Origin: Nymphaea colorata
Lineage: Eukaryota; Streptophyta; Magnoliopsida; Nymphaeales; Nymphaeaceae
Length of the DNA: 64,000 bases
Direction: 5' to 3'
Assembly (NCBI RefSeq): GCF_008831285.2
Contig: NC_045150.1
Location: 5,468,001 to 5,532,000 of the forward strand
Below the pieces are notes generated by a model. It was not told the DNA's origin and ran no database searches. It was given only the letters and a program-made list of their open reading frames with translations. This document shows, one piece after another, positions 57,601 through 64,000 of the stretch. Each line of letters begins with the position of its first letter. Position 1 is the stretch's first letter. The position numbers and the translations under genes were made by a program.

Positions 57601-58816
57601 TGGAGACTTGGATGGTATTTCACAACTTCTATCAAAATCAAGTTTTTGTCATTTTTATGTCATCTAATTAGTGCACTTGAAAATGGCATTTTGTTTGATT
57701 GATATAAATTTTTATCATATTTATTGCTATACAATGAAATGTCGGGTGTAAGTGTGGCTCTTCTTTTATTGAATCAGGAAATCAAATTAAAAATATTTTT
57801 ATTTGAATGATAAATTTTTGAATGTTAGGGGTATTATCATGAAGTATTATAAATTTTATCCTTTCATTTCTTCTATGTAGTCCAAACAAAGATGATTTGA
57901 ACGATTTCTTCCTTTCTATCCAAACAAGCTTTATAATCACATCTTTCCTTTCATTTCCATTCTCTTCCTTTCCCATTCCCTTTCCCTCTCTTTCCTTTAT
58001 TTTCCTTTCCATCCCTCCCTTTCCTTCCCTTTCCCAGTTTCCCTCCATCCAAACAAAGCGTATTGTCATCACACTAAATACTAGTGTGAACTCACTCGTC
58101 ACTTACTTCCACCTTTATAACCTTTCCATATTCTACGGATCATTAAGTTGACATCTCTCAGAATTCAAAAAGATTGAAGGTCATTCAAGGACCAGCTGAC
58201 ATGTTCAGATTAAGTGCCACTGTGATAACCCTTTGCCTAGGATATGAGCCTGACTCTCTTTCTTTTCGTGATGCTAACAGCAACATCTTTTAAAGTCATC
58301 GATTCCTTTTGCGACAGAAAAAGACTATCCAGCAGCACAGCCACTTCCCCATACCCCAACGCTGCTGCTGCTGCTACTACTACTACGATTAGGTTACCAC
58401 CACCATTGTTGCTGCTATAATAATACTATAAGGCAGATATATTCACATTCAAGAAACATGAAACATAAAAATTCCTACAATAAGGTTTTAGGGGTCCGTG
58501 AAGTACTTTCGTTCAATCAACCCCACCAACGTGCCTTTTGCATGCCGAGTTAAGACTATTAATGCAAACCACACACACGGAATTAGTTGGAAGAGATCAG
58601 GAGTTGAAGGCATCAGAGAGGCAGCACTTGAACAAGAAAAATGAAACGGGAACCAAAACCGCGGTTATTCATATGCTCCATCTCCCATTGAAACCGATTA
58701 AGATTAACGTCTGGAAGACATCGACGAGAAAGCGCAAGCCAGGTCTCCACGAGAAAGAGAGAGACAGAGAGAGAACTAACCTTGAGGGGTCGGAAGCGTC
58801 GGGCGACCCTCAACAT
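33968..58816 (-). CDS. MPPA: Mitochondrial processing peptidase alpha subunit
   Basis: Thirteen exons: 58781-58816, 42591-42842, 42214-42510, 41946-42113, 41629-41796, 41435-41515, 41282-41348, 40572-40669, 39512-39584, 39343-39413, 39207-39256, 37213-37325, 33968-34014. All introns are GT..AG and all phases agree, giving 1521 bp or 506 aa, the usual plant length. The N-terminus [12 protein letters not shown] is a basic presequence. [15 protein letters not shown] opens the M16 fold. [12 protein letters not shown] is the degenerate metal site of the alpha subunit, where the beta subunit has Hxx[22 protein letters not shown] is the glycine-rich loop that binds presequences, and [11 protein letters not shown] is the conserved C-terminal box. 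With the beta subunit it removes mitochondrial targeting peptides; in plants it is part of cytochrome bc1. Exon 1 is the least certain part, since it lies across a 15.9-kb intron full of transposons. Confidence 0.92.
34516..34544. repeat. Poly(T) tract in MPP-alpha intron 12
   Basis: A run of about 26 T. On the minus strand this is poly(A), which could mark a retroposed 3' end, but no matching element was recognised beside it. Confidence 0.6.
36175..36320. repeat. Polypyrimidine tract of about 145 bp
   Basis: Almost pure C/T on the plus strand, in CTCT and TTCTTC patterns. Such tracts can form triplex DNA. In the transcript of the host gene it would be a polypurine tract. Confidence 0.9.
36850..36959. 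repeat. Tandem duplication, unit about 55 bp
   Basis: Two copies (36850-36903 and 36904-36959) beginning AGAAACACAGTAGGGTCCA and ending TAAATTGT, differing by a few bases. Confidence 0.9.
38051..38443. repeat. Diverged tandem duplication, unit about 190-200 bp
   Basis: Copies at 38051-38254 and 38260-38443 share strings such as CAATTTTGAGATGCT, ATGCCTGGCAC and ACTATCTTCAAACACC. They differ by roughly one base in six, with small indels. It lies in MPP-alpha intron 11. Confidence 0.8.
38594..38680. repeat. (CT)n and (CA)n microsatellites
   Basis: About 20 CT units at 38594-38635, then about 9 CA units and a poly(A) run. Confidence 0.95.
39619..39668. repeat. (AT)n(GA)n microsatellite beside MPP-alpha exon 9
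   Basis: AT and then GA runs begin about 35 bp upstream, in gene sense, of the exon ending at 39584. A mirror-like CT and CA cluster lies at 39826-39904. Confidence 0.9.
44989..45244 (-). repeat. 3' LTR of element C1
   Basis: 256 bp, identical by eye to 49637-49892. The pol stop codon (45239-45241) lies a few bases inside it, so the end of the pol frame reads through the PPT. Confidence 0.95.
45239..48826 (-). CDS. Copia pol polyprotein of element C1 (1195 aa)
   Basis: Uninterrupted frame for protease, integrase, reverse transcriptase and RNase H. Protease [13 protein letters not shown] is at residue about 101. Integrase follows, with HERLGHLPF and CDVCHLAKH (zinc site, about 240-280), HSDVWGP (about 299), FRSDNAREY (about 360) and [16 protein letters not shown] runs from [16 protein letters not shown] to [14 protein letters not shown] (about 870). 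RNase H has [16 protein letters not shown] (about 1035) and [16 protein letters not shown]. The first 90 or so residues resemble no gag, and a zinc knuckle and UBN2 domain are absent. Full autonomous elements encode gag, so this copy would need gag supplied by another element. The start codon is uncertain, because translation may normally come from an upstream frame or a spliced RNA. Confidence 0.93.
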   Translation of the reverse strand: MLVFGSWILFPARRTCGETSTRGRLQPEREKAPLPSSDIDDRFPQSTFCSLLGLIGNPDITARWCSLLSSVHLLLPPVGLSVIMAASSSIDVMADCRMGEWIIDSGATHHMTGDPKVFHGYKLSSGKDRVSLADGSSISVAGKGSLPLLNKFLVHNALHVPHIPLNLLSVSKITKELNCELIFSADRCVMQDLVTGKRIGIGLASDGLYRLPMRAAQALMTAVSQATKNREDSLQLLLRWHERLGHLPFGLLRQLFPDICSRLDMTMVSCDVCHLAKHVRASYPLSSHRSNEVFAMIHSDVWGPAGIPSCHGFQYFITFIDDYSRNTIVYLLKDRSEVPTVIETFIAYVETQYGASVKTFRSDNAREYMCQSVDSFFRKKGIVHETSCSYTPPQNGVAERKNRQLLNMTRALLFQRHVPKKYWGDAVLTSAYLINRLPSRVLNGKTPHSLLPGTREPFSLPLRVFGCVCFIHNHSPHIKKLDPRSIKGIFLGYSPTQKGYKCRDPSTGRAYVTKDVTFLEHVSYFGENPLQGEYSMSREEYSPSQEIQFTDFLDYRRDSVGPSSEVHEQEKNGECSTEAEEKCNRLFGQVYSRRRVCTDEMTGGENSTPNPISPSLDDPSRAQKQPVEEEIQTVAASEELPIALRKGVRSCTQHPIGNFVSYSRLSKDYKCFVSSLSLTMIPRNVAEAQSDPKWTYAMQEEMEALRRNMTWEVVKIPEAAHLVGSKWVYTIKYKPDGSVERYKARLVAKGFSQKYGIDYLETFAPVAKMKTVRVIISLAVMKELKMYQLDVKNAFLNGDLEEEVYMCMPPGYEEPGKCCKLRKALYGLKQSPRAWFERLRLVMRQCGYHQGNGDHTLFVKRNKQKVTILLVYVDDMIVTGDDEDEIMKLKKLLAIEFDLKDLGKLKYFLGIEIARSGTSLVLNQRKYTLDLLKETGKLGCRPASTPLDAGHKLSLRDGEPLCEEAKRRYQCLVGKLIYLTLTRPDITFAVNVMSQFMHAPTDAHLKVVDRILCYLKRNPGKGLLYVKQDTLGIEGYSDADWAGCIDTRRSTSGYCIYLGGNLIVWRSKRQDVCSRSSAEAEYRAVAMGVSELLWLKVLLTDIGIKVEEPMKMYCDNKSAINLANNPVLHDRTKHVEIDRHFIRERIDAKELILPYMRSEDQTADVLTKALSSTSFERNVSKLGMFDMYAQLEGEC
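49300..49572. repeat. GGC/GCA trinucleotide-rich leader of element C1
   Basis: Imperfect (GGC)n, (GGT)n and (GCA)n repeats occupy the 5' leader of element C1, where gag would be expected. The Ala-, Gly- and Pro-rich open frames on both strands over it are repeat artefacts. The leader also contains, on the minus strand, TTTGGCGCCCACCGTG at about 49030-49045, a string known from other plant LTR-element leaders. Confidence 0.85.
49637..49892 (-). repeat. 5' LTR of element C1
   Basis: 256 bp. The PBS at 49625-49636 adjoins it, and the target duplication agtat follows at 49893-49897. Confidence 0.95.
49893..49933 (+). other. ycf2: Plastid ycf2 fragment, left part
   Basis: This short spacer between elements C1 and C2 continues in frame with the ycf2-like sequence at 55266. 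Across the removed element it reads [20 protein letters not shown]. The leftmost bases coincide with the target duplication of C1, so the true edge is uncertain. Confidence 0.5.
49934..50340 (-). repeat. 3' LTR of element C2
   Basis: 407 bp, identical by eye to the partner. It contains a long inverted repeat at 50111-50176 and an A/T-rich block of AAATAAAA units at about 50186-50220. Confidence 0.95.
50111..50176. repeat. Hairpin in the C2 LTR (copy 1)
   Basis: Arms of about 31 bp pair around a 4-base TAAT loop with one bulge. The arm core is AGTTCCAACAGCTCT and its complement, and the outer part is AAACTAGCCGTTGG. Confidence 0.93.
50354..54682 (-). CDS. Copia gag-pol polyprotein of element C2 (1442 aa)
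   Basis: One uninterrupted frame. Gag starts with [20 protein letters not shown] (residues about 33-52) and ends with a CX2CX4HX4C zinc knuckle, [14 protein letters not shown] (about 295). Protease [12 protein letters not shown] is at about 410. Integrase has HQRLGHP (about 548), HSDVWGPS (about 600), TDSGGEY (about 666) and [15 protein letters not shown] runs from [15 protein letters not shown] to [13 protein letters not shown] (about 1130). RNase H has [18 protein letters not shown] (about 1295) and [16 protein letters not shown]. All catalytic acids are present and there is no internal stop. The product would form virus-like particles and integrate new copies. Activity is inferred from integrity, not shown. 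Confidence 0.96.
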   Translation of the reverse strand: MTSLEIIVSSIALMEDSKVSIEGGSYYAPYKLDGTNYTLWAKCLEMHIKGKYLWGFIRGTSIPPTLKLTKIENGIEKQLDGVERQNAMNEYYKKLDDWEAKNSRIKEWIYGSIEPRIAQNLMYYEKASEVWEYLKGMFTQKDMARKYLLIQKAQSIKQGEKNVREFFMEISSVWNELDQLSPELGLDCKCHEIRRNEIDEFRFFQFLQGLRPEFEQIRSALLSSSSPPLIHELLTKLSGEETRMKLSKEMDKDSVLVSKQEEERALAASRPGNNIKSFRPPHFKNQIRGEYKVICHFCHEPGHIRPSCPKLNNNEGQSRNLGGNFLKGGTSYPQGGQHNRGISFPQGGHYNIRQFDQRKAANVTNEGCDLSSISTTLNQIMTALQPMIKESNSGALATTASISNTPGMFSWLLDSGASFHMTPNISSLTKFERTRKESNVVTADGTSLSVKGIGNFEKEFGKQKFFVPKVSYVPKLNLNLLSVSQISDLGFDVVFSSNKCLVQDHQTGRLIGEGFRRGDLYYMDNLCIPKEKFCHYVENVDINVWHQRLGHPNVRKLSMMNPTKNICIENFKCNDCIHGKMKSLSFGERNFFSSLPFELVHSDVWGPSPIMSKGGLSYYVIFVDDFTRYCWIYFLKHKSEVFEIFKNFHMLVQTQFNAKLKILRTDSGGEYISNEFERYLKNYGIVHQKSCPRTPQQNGLSERKHRHIIETTRTLLISKNVPKNFWAETALASVYLINRMPSKVLHNTTPFEKLFKYEPDFNRLRIFGCKCFVLNDKADKLSSKVIECAFIGYSETQKGYKCYDSIKDKIIVSRNVRFCEDESGFKNCGESQHNNDYSFLFKFLSQCDDEMHDGDDSNTGGNDSRMAKDIITYHRRNRQQEVGEEEHHETIDLQPTQSGENLRRSTRNVRQPNRFVSYETFTPSHRARINAIHSHFEPSTFNEASKYIEWKNAMLEELDALRKAQTWEIQDLPIGKKTIGCKWVYKVKTKSDGSLERYKARLVAKGYTQEYGIDYEETFAPVARMTTVRTLIALASVKNWNIYQMDVKNAFLNGDLMEEVYMEVPPGLSVPQRKVLRLKKALYGLKQAPKAWFDRFNSVISDYGFHSCLTDTALFVKYTTAGIIILLLYVDDMIITGSDKEGIKECKKLLQETFEMKDLGFLTYFLGIEVAYSTRGYFLSQTKFAAEIIAKSGITDDKVTETPEAVGSKMKIDDGVPLANPTPYRQLVGSLMYLSITRPDIAHAVHTVSQFQHAPSTVHMGAVLRIIRYIKGTINKGVFMSSSSSLNLIAYTDADWGGDPNDRHSTTGFCVFLGESLISWKCKKQQKVSLSSTEAEYRAMASTTMEIVWLRQMLLDMGIKIEEPTDLCCDNKSSIYIAKNQTFHERTKHIEMDCHYVREEFLKKTIKLPYVSSEFQLADFFTKPLCSPRFNFLLDKLSVIAP
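54854..55260 (-). repeat. 5' LTR of element C2
   Basis: 407 bp. The PBS lies at 54842-54853. It carries the second copy of the hairpin (55031-55096). Confidence 0.95.
55266..55530 (+). pseudogene. ycf2: Nuclear copy of plastid ycf2 fragment
   Basis: The plus strand reads [19 protein letters not shown], then [20 protein letters not shown], then [20 protein letters not shown], a very close match to the plastid Ycf2 protein. It then continues past a stop as [13 protein letters not shown]. Repeated E-to-K changes and stops show post-transfer decay, with a G-to-A bias. The match ends at about 55530, where Copia element D resumes. This is a nuclear plastid-DNA insertion of about 300 bp in total, including 49893-49933. 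It has no expected function here. Confidence 0.88.
57269..58058. mobile_element. MITE with CTTTGTTTGGATGG ends (790 bp)
   Basis: The left end CTTTGTTTGGATGGAAGGAA is mirrored by the right end, which reverse-complemented reads CTTTGTTTGGATGGAGGGAA. The interior is non-coding, with purine-rich left and pyrimidine-rich right flanks, so the inverted similarity extends inward. It abuts the LTR start of Copia element D. No clean target duplication was found, so the superfamily is left open. Confidence 0.65.
58781..58816 (-). CDS. MPPA: Proposed exon 1 of MPP-alpha (presequence start)
   Basis: It encodes [12 protein letters not shown] and ends AAG before the donor GTTAGT. The phase is 0, matching the first complete codon of exon 2 at 42842 (ATC after TTTGCAG). 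The Arg-rich, acid-free peptide is what a mitochondrial presequence needs and resembles the short first exon of plant MPP-alpha. Joined to exon 2 it gives exactly the family length. No other suitable ATG exon was found between 42843 and 58780. Confidence 0.75.
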
Positions 58817-59060
58817 CTTCTTCTCCTTCTTCTTTTTGTCTGAGACTTTCCCGCCGCCTTCGCGGATGACTTTTGCTTACAAGTTTGAACCCTCGGCTGC
58901 GCCCTCGACCCCTGTAGCTTCATCCAACGCGCGGAGGAGCCGCGCCAGCCGGCCAGGACCGGACCGGACTTGGAAAAACCAGGTATGCGCGGCAATCTGC
59001 TCTGTTTTCAGGGGTAGAGAACTTTTTCGTTCTAGACACCAAAGTTTCAAAAATTTAAAA
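58817..59060 (-). promoter_or_regulatory. Upstream region of MPP-alpha
   Basis: GC-rich sequence upstream of the proposed exon 1, with a GAAGAAGGAGAAG purine stretch just before the ATG, as in plant 5' UTRs. No TATA box was recognised. Confidence 0.35.
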
Positions 59061-59099
59061 GAGCCAAAATATAATTTTTCAAAAAAAAAAATTATATAG

Positions 59100-62000
59100 C
59101 TTAAAGCAAAATTTTAAATTTACATATAAAATTTTGATTTTTTTTTTTTAAATGTGAGGAGCTGCTACGACCCAATTTACATATAAAATCTTCACCGTAT
59201 GCATTTCATAAGCCTTTACGAAGGTTTTGTTAGCTTCAAATCACTTCATTGGGTGCATACACGTACTTTTGAATTGATTTATATGATTTGCATGTTCAAG
59301 GTGGTACATGTACCATCTGATAGCAGTGGAGAATATGTGGTAATGAAAGCTTTAATTTAATGAAGATAGCACCTACATGATCAGTGCTCTAAAAGTAGAC
59401 CCGCAATAGTAACTTGTTTTCGTTCAGCGGATTAATGACACGCTTAGCATGGTGCTCCCCAACAATAAGAAAGTATGTTTTCCCATTCAGAGAACAATAA
59501 TATATAGGTGCAAAGAATTGAAATGATGTTGATCCATATGTTTTGATGAATTCAGTTTGATAACGAGGATGGCACATATATTCAAATTTCATGATGATTA
59601 TGCTCTCCAACATATTTTCAGTACTAGAAAGTCATTTGGGTAGCGCTGGATTGCTCCAGACCTTAGATTTGGGGCTGACTGTAGATCCGAGCATATTAGA
59701 TCCAAGGATGAGAGGTTTCAAAAATCCTCGTCTGATGTTTTCTCACAAATTCTCTCTTTATCTCAACCATGGCGGTCGGTGATGATATGTTTTTTTTTTT
59801 TTTTCCTCATCTTCTCTACCACCGAAGAACAAGGTCATGGTAGATCCTCTCATGGTGACTCTCTCTCTGCATATCAAGCCCTCATCCAATGGTGGAGGTT
59901 TGTCTTTTTGCCTTTTGGTTATGGTAGCCAAGTCTTTCTCTCTCTCTGGCCTTGGCTGCCATGGCTAAAGCTTTCAAATGAGAAATATAATACACAAAAT
60001 TTCTTCGTAAACCATGTTTTGGTACCTCTAATTGTGTCTCGTTTGTTAATGTCACAGTGTAAAATGGCATTTTCACGTTACATTGTGGAAGTAATTGTAG
60101 TATTGGTGTTGCAACAACAAATTATTATTTTTGCAAAGTTAGATGATAGTTACAAATAGAATATTCAATTCACATTCATGGATTATAGAAACTATCTTGA
60201 GGATGAGGATAGTGAAGACCATGAAAAATGCTGAAATATGTGTTCTGGTTAATTAATTGCAAAAGAAATCAAGCAAAGGACCTTGTTTATATAATGTGAT
60301 GCAATAGATGAAAATGAATATGCAACAAATATGTTATGAGCAAGGTCATGGTCAATAGTGGATTACAATTTTACAAATGCTTTATTGATGTTCTTGTTTT
60401 TTAGATGACAGTGAGCATCGATACTCATCAATAGCCGTTTGCTCAGGTTTTGTACATGAACTATCAATGACATAATTGCATTTTTAGTGGCACATTTGTT
60501 GTATAACCAAAACGATAGATACCTTTAAGTAGTTGTTTAAACACTTTATAGAAGCAATGAATGGGGCACACCTTTACATTGTACTAATAGACTATCATAT
60601 ATGGCTGGATGCACATCATGGCTTTTATTTGTGACATATTTTTCAAAATGCAACAAATAACCTAAGTTGCATGAGTGCGCCAAATATGGTGGCGCACCCA
60701 CGTCTACTCAAGTGTGGGTGTGGCCCGACATAGCACCCAATACGGTTAAACCCATCGGGTGTTGCTGACCCACGTCTACTCAAGTGTGGGTGTGGCCCGA
60801 CATAGCACCCAATACGGTTAAACCCATCGGGTGTTGCTGACCGTACCCATTCTTCTTTTCTCTTTTTTCCCTTCTTATATGTTTCCCTCTACTACATTCC
60901 GCACCAGCACCGACACCCATGTGACATATCAAATAACATAGCTTACACATTTAGTCAAAGACATGCTCCAAGAAAAGTTTTAGAAGGCTTATACTTCCAT
61001 GCAAACATACTTTTGGTTTTGCGTGAGAATAAACTATTAAGGTGTACAGCCTCAAAAGGAATATATGATTGCAAAAGTCATAAAGAAAAAAAAAATTGGT
61101 GTTGACATACGGAAGATAATTCTTTTGTATATATATGATAAACACATAAAAAGTTGAAAGCATGCATGCTAAACTTTGTTTTTAAATTTTTATTTAACAT
61201 TTTTGTATTTCATGCATAGTGTAAATTATTTATTTCATGGCCTTAGGTAGTTGAAAATTGTGTGAAAGACTTCATCACACATCCCATGGCTTTGGGCATG
61301 AGAAATATTATGTGAGCCATAGATTTATACCCCCACAACAACATTCAATGGTCTAAGGAGACAAATATCCAAGCAATGAATTATAACATATAATTTGACA
61401 TAATGCACAACTACCATGTGACATGAGAGACACAAGGGCCTTTTAAGACAGGAGGTATATGTTATATAAAATGTTGATGATGGGGCAGTCAATACTTACA
61501 AAAAATATAAATTGAAAACTATATTATATAATAATTCATCAAAGGTATTTTATGGGGAGAACATTAAAGACGTACATAAAGCATACACTATGCAAAGATG
61601 GACAAAACACATAAACATGTAAGATGTTAACTACAAGTCATGTAAGTCCTTTAGGTCTGTGCCGTCTCCTATTACCAACTCTTATATAGATCACTCATGC
61701 ATGTTACAGAATAGGCGTTAAGAAGCAGAGAAGCCTACCAATACATGAAACAATTAATAAATGGTACACTAGAAAATGTGTCTTTCCTTCACCATTAGCC
61801 CATTCCAAGGTCAAAACAATAAAAGTGCAAGGTCACAATGAAGGTCCTACAACCCTCAACCCAAGAGAAAAGTATCATCTAAATTTAAATGCCATCTTCA
61901 GGAAGTTAGAAATCAATGTTGCAGACTGCAGTAGATTGATGCATATAGCAAATGGTGTAAAAAAGAATTCAAAATTTGCTTGTAGTCATCAAAGAATGAT

Positions 62001-62788
62001 GTTAACAATATGAAATATAGTCACAAATAACATGTCGGAGTTTTAAACGGCGAGGTTTTTCTCGGGTATAATACCGTGAACCTAAAAAAAAGGAAAAAGG
62101 GGAAAAAATATTGTAAATTTAAAAAAAAATTTAAAAACTAAAAGTGAAAAAAAAATAAAATAAGTGAGACACTAATAACACAAACATCAAAAGTAGATTT
62201 GCAACAAATAAAAAAAAGTTTGACATTAAAAAAACTGAAAAAAATGAAAAAACTGAAAAAACGCGAAAAAATGCATTAAAAATGCATATTTCGTTTTTAA
62301 TGTTTTTTTTCAAAAAAACGTATTTTTTTAAGTTTTAAACGGCATTTGCATGAACGACCAAACCATTCATGTGAGCACCATAGACTGTAGGAGACAAAAA
62401 GAAGAATAACGTAAGCAATGAAGAACAACAGAGCCATCCGCGAGAGCAACCAAGCCTTGATCAACATTGTTTGTATTAGCATAATTATTTATATGAATAA
62501 TTGCATCAATTTTCAGTTTTATTGTGCCAATAAATCAGTCTATTTATTGCATCATTGTCTTTAATTACACTATTAAATAGCATTATTATTCAAATAGCCC
62601 TACAACGTTAAATTGCTCACGTTTTGTTGCATTGTTCATCTTTATCTCCAAATGACAATGGAATCGCTCTCGTGTCGCTTCACACGTATGACTAAATCAC
62701 TTAACTTTGTTTAATTTGTTGTGTACATAGTTTTTACTATGGAGTTTCATGATATATGACGCTCGCTTTGACTGTGCATAGTTTTAGC
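59100..62788. other. Intergenic region without a recognised gene
   Basis: AT-rich. No protein family was recognised on either strand. It holds a perfect 72-bp tandem duplication (60697-60840) and an A-rich segment (about 62080-62330) bounded by the direct repeat AGTTTTAAACGGC at 62039 and 62330. Confidence 0.5.
60697..60840. repeat. Perfect tandem duplication, 2 x 72 bp
   Basis: Copies 60697-60768 and 60769-60840 are identical, starting CCCACGTCTACTCAAGTG and ending CGGGTGTTGCTGA. They are GC-richer than the surroundings. Confidence 0.97.
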
Positions 62789-63245
62789 TAGGGGTGAACA
62801 CGAGCCGAGTCGAGCTCGTTTTCAATCAGCTCGAGCTCAGTTCGACTAATGAAACCTCGAGTTCGAGAATAGCTCGATGGAAGTAACTCAAGCTCGACTT
62901 GGCAGTTACATGTCGAGCTTGAGCTCGACTCAATTAAGGTTTAACAAACTCGTTTGAATAGAATTGATATTCATCGTTACATGTTGAGCTCGAACTTGAC
63001 TCGATTAAGGCTCGATAAACGCGTAAACTTGTTTGAATATATAGACTTGATTAAGGCTCGACAAACTCTTAAACTTGTTTGAATATATAGACTTGATTAA
63101 GACTCAATAAACTCGATTAAGGCTTGAGCTCCACTCGGCAGTTACGTGCAACTTGATTACTTACGAGTCAACTCATGAACTGAACTAAAGCTCGAACTCG
63201 TTCACGAGCCGAGCTTTAACGAGTCGAACTCATTCTTCACCCCGA
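62789..63245. mobile_element. hAT-type MITE (457 bp)
   Basis: The ends TAGGGGTGAACA and TCGGGGTGAAGA (right end reverse-complemented) are imperfect inverted repeats, flanked by a perfect 8-bp target duplication gttttagc (62781-62788 and 63246-63253). The interior is a series of GAGCTCGA/CTCGA-type repeats with no coding capacity. Confidence 0.82.
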
Positions 63246-63433
63246 GTTTTAGCATGATGGTTTCACAATAAAGATGGTTTCTTTCACAATAAAGATGTAT
63301 ATAATGATGATGGTGTAAGATTAGCGTTTCACACAATAATGAAGATCATTTCTCAATAAAGATTGAAACATTGATGATACTTTTTAGGATTAGAGTCTTA
63401 ATAACAAAGAACATCTTTATAGAGAACTTCTAT

Positions 63434-64000
63434 CACTACAAGAGTTTTAACATTCAACAACGCAGATTACTACTGCGTTATGGTTGTGATAGTTTTCCTA
63501 ACACACGTGACGCGCTGCGTTAGAAATACTAGAATTCTTTTTAACAAAAGCGTTGCGAATTCCTACCAAAGCACAATTTCTTCGGCATCAGGGAAACCGA
63601 AATGCCGCGGGAACTCTTTCTTTTTCCCGTGGGTTCTCTATTTTTTTCATCTTCTAGCTTCCGCCATAGGCCCAGAAGCCTCTTTCTTTCTATGTGAAGG
63701 GGAAAGAACGAGGAGGAAATAGCAAGGAGTAATGCAAGGTGTACTTTGGGCCATCGAACCCTCTCAAGCCTGTTGAAGAAGGCTGCCCCTGACCAGCAAG
63801 CATTCACTCTACATGAGCTTACGCTACCTTCCCCAATGCACGGCCTGTCAAATGCATTCATCAACGATCGGTGTCTTCGCCTCGGTGCCCGATGTGGCGT
63901 TGCGCTGACCTTCCCCAATACTGTTGAGGTGAGTCGCCCTTCCTCTGCTTTCCTCACTACAACAATTTTTAGCTGTAGGAACGAAGATCAATGCTAGCAG
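63434..64000. mobile_element. CACTA-type transposon end, cut by the window edge
   Basis: It starts CACTACAAGAGTTTTAAC, a typical En/Spm (CACTA) terminus. Subterminal repeats in both orientations follow (AACGCAG, CTGCGTTA, GCTGCGTTAG, GCGTTGCG). The other end is not in the window. A second CACTACAACAATTTTTAGC at 63955 may be another terminus of a related element. Confidence 0.55.
63746..63928 (+). pseudogene. AAE3-like (oxalyl-CoA synthetase) exon 1 fragment
   Basis: One frame reads TLSSLLKKAA and, at its end, GVALTFPNTVE followed by a donor-like GAG|GTGAGT. Both ends match the first part of plant acyl-activating enzyme 3 (oxalate-CoA ligase), including the 10-residue VALTFPNTVE. The middle is poorly conserved and shortened. 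There is no in-frame ATG near the start. A true 5' exon of a gene continuing past the window cannot be ruled out, but a captured or decayed fragment fits better, since it lies inside a CACTA-like end. Confidence 0.42.

Larger units (their letters stand above)
42843..58780 (-). other. Intron 1 of MPP-alpha (15.9 kb)
   Basis: Almost all of it is mobile DNA: a decayed Copia (about 43600-57268) containing a plastid fragment and two young Copia elements, followed by a MITE (57269-58058). The remaining about 0.75 kb on the exon 2 side and 0.7 kb on the exon 1 side show no feature beyond low-complexity repeats. Confidence 0.75.

Noticed and set aside
58782-59099. 105-codon frame on + over the start of MPP-alpha
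   Set aside because: It overlaps exon 1 and the 5' UTR on the opposite strand and shows no domain.
60697-60840. Possible CRISPR-like or satellite array
   Set aside because: There are only two adjacent identical units without spacers, in a plant nuclear sequence.
63541-63957. 138-codon frame on -
   Set aside because: It is antisense to the AAE3-like fragment and is Arg/Lys-rich without any recognised motif.

Overview
This is nuclear DNA of a flowering plant. The genes have canonical GT..AG introns up to 16 kb long. The rest is mostly Ty1/Copia retrotransposons, MITEs, a LINE remnant and very many (AT)n and (AT)n(GA)n microsatellites. I cannot name the species. Nothing prokaryotic or viral was seen, and no tRNA, rRNA or CRISPR was found.

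Three host genes can be supported. (1) UEV1/MMZ, a ubiquitin-conjugating E2 variant, lies on + with four exons between 11452 and 22231 (146 aa). (2) A single-exon CAF1-type deadenylase of the CCR4-NOT complex lies on - at 27824-28660 (278 aa). (3) The alpha subunit of the mitochondrial processing peptidase (MPP-alpha) lies on - with 13 exons from 58816 down to 33968 (506 aa). Its exon 1 is separated from exon 2 by an intron of about 15.9 kb. The three genes serve unrelated housekeeping jobs: K63 ubiquitin chains, mRNA deadenylation, and mitochondrial presequence removal.

Layout. 1-10.9 kb is a nest of Copia elements. A decayed minus-strand Copia is split by a decayed plus-strand Copia (759-5784, TSD gtagg), by a 3.6 kb insertion of unclear class (6306-9950), and by a Harbinger-like MITE (10006-10817). 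11.4-22.2 kb is UEV1, with a LINE remnant in intron 2. 22.2-27.8 kb is intergenic with one hAT MITE. 27.8-28.9 kb is CAF1. 28.9-33.9 kb is intergenic with repeat remnants. 34.0-58.8 kb is MPP-alpha. 59-64 kb is intergenic, with a hAT MITE, a 72-bp tandem duplication and, at the right edge, a CACTA-like terminus enclosing an AAE3-like exon fragment.

Intron 1 of MPP-alpha is the most striking part. It holds a decayed minus-strand Copia, which contains a plastid ycf2 fragment. Two young Copia elements, each with LTRs identical by eye, lie at the edge of and inside that fragment, 41 bp apart. One has an uninterrupted 1442-codon gag-pol frame. The other has an intact pol frame but no recognisable gag. 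I saw no undescribed enzymatic or defence system. The interest lies in nested insertions, organelle DNA transfer, a long hairpin inside an LTR, and possible transposon capture of a gene fragment.
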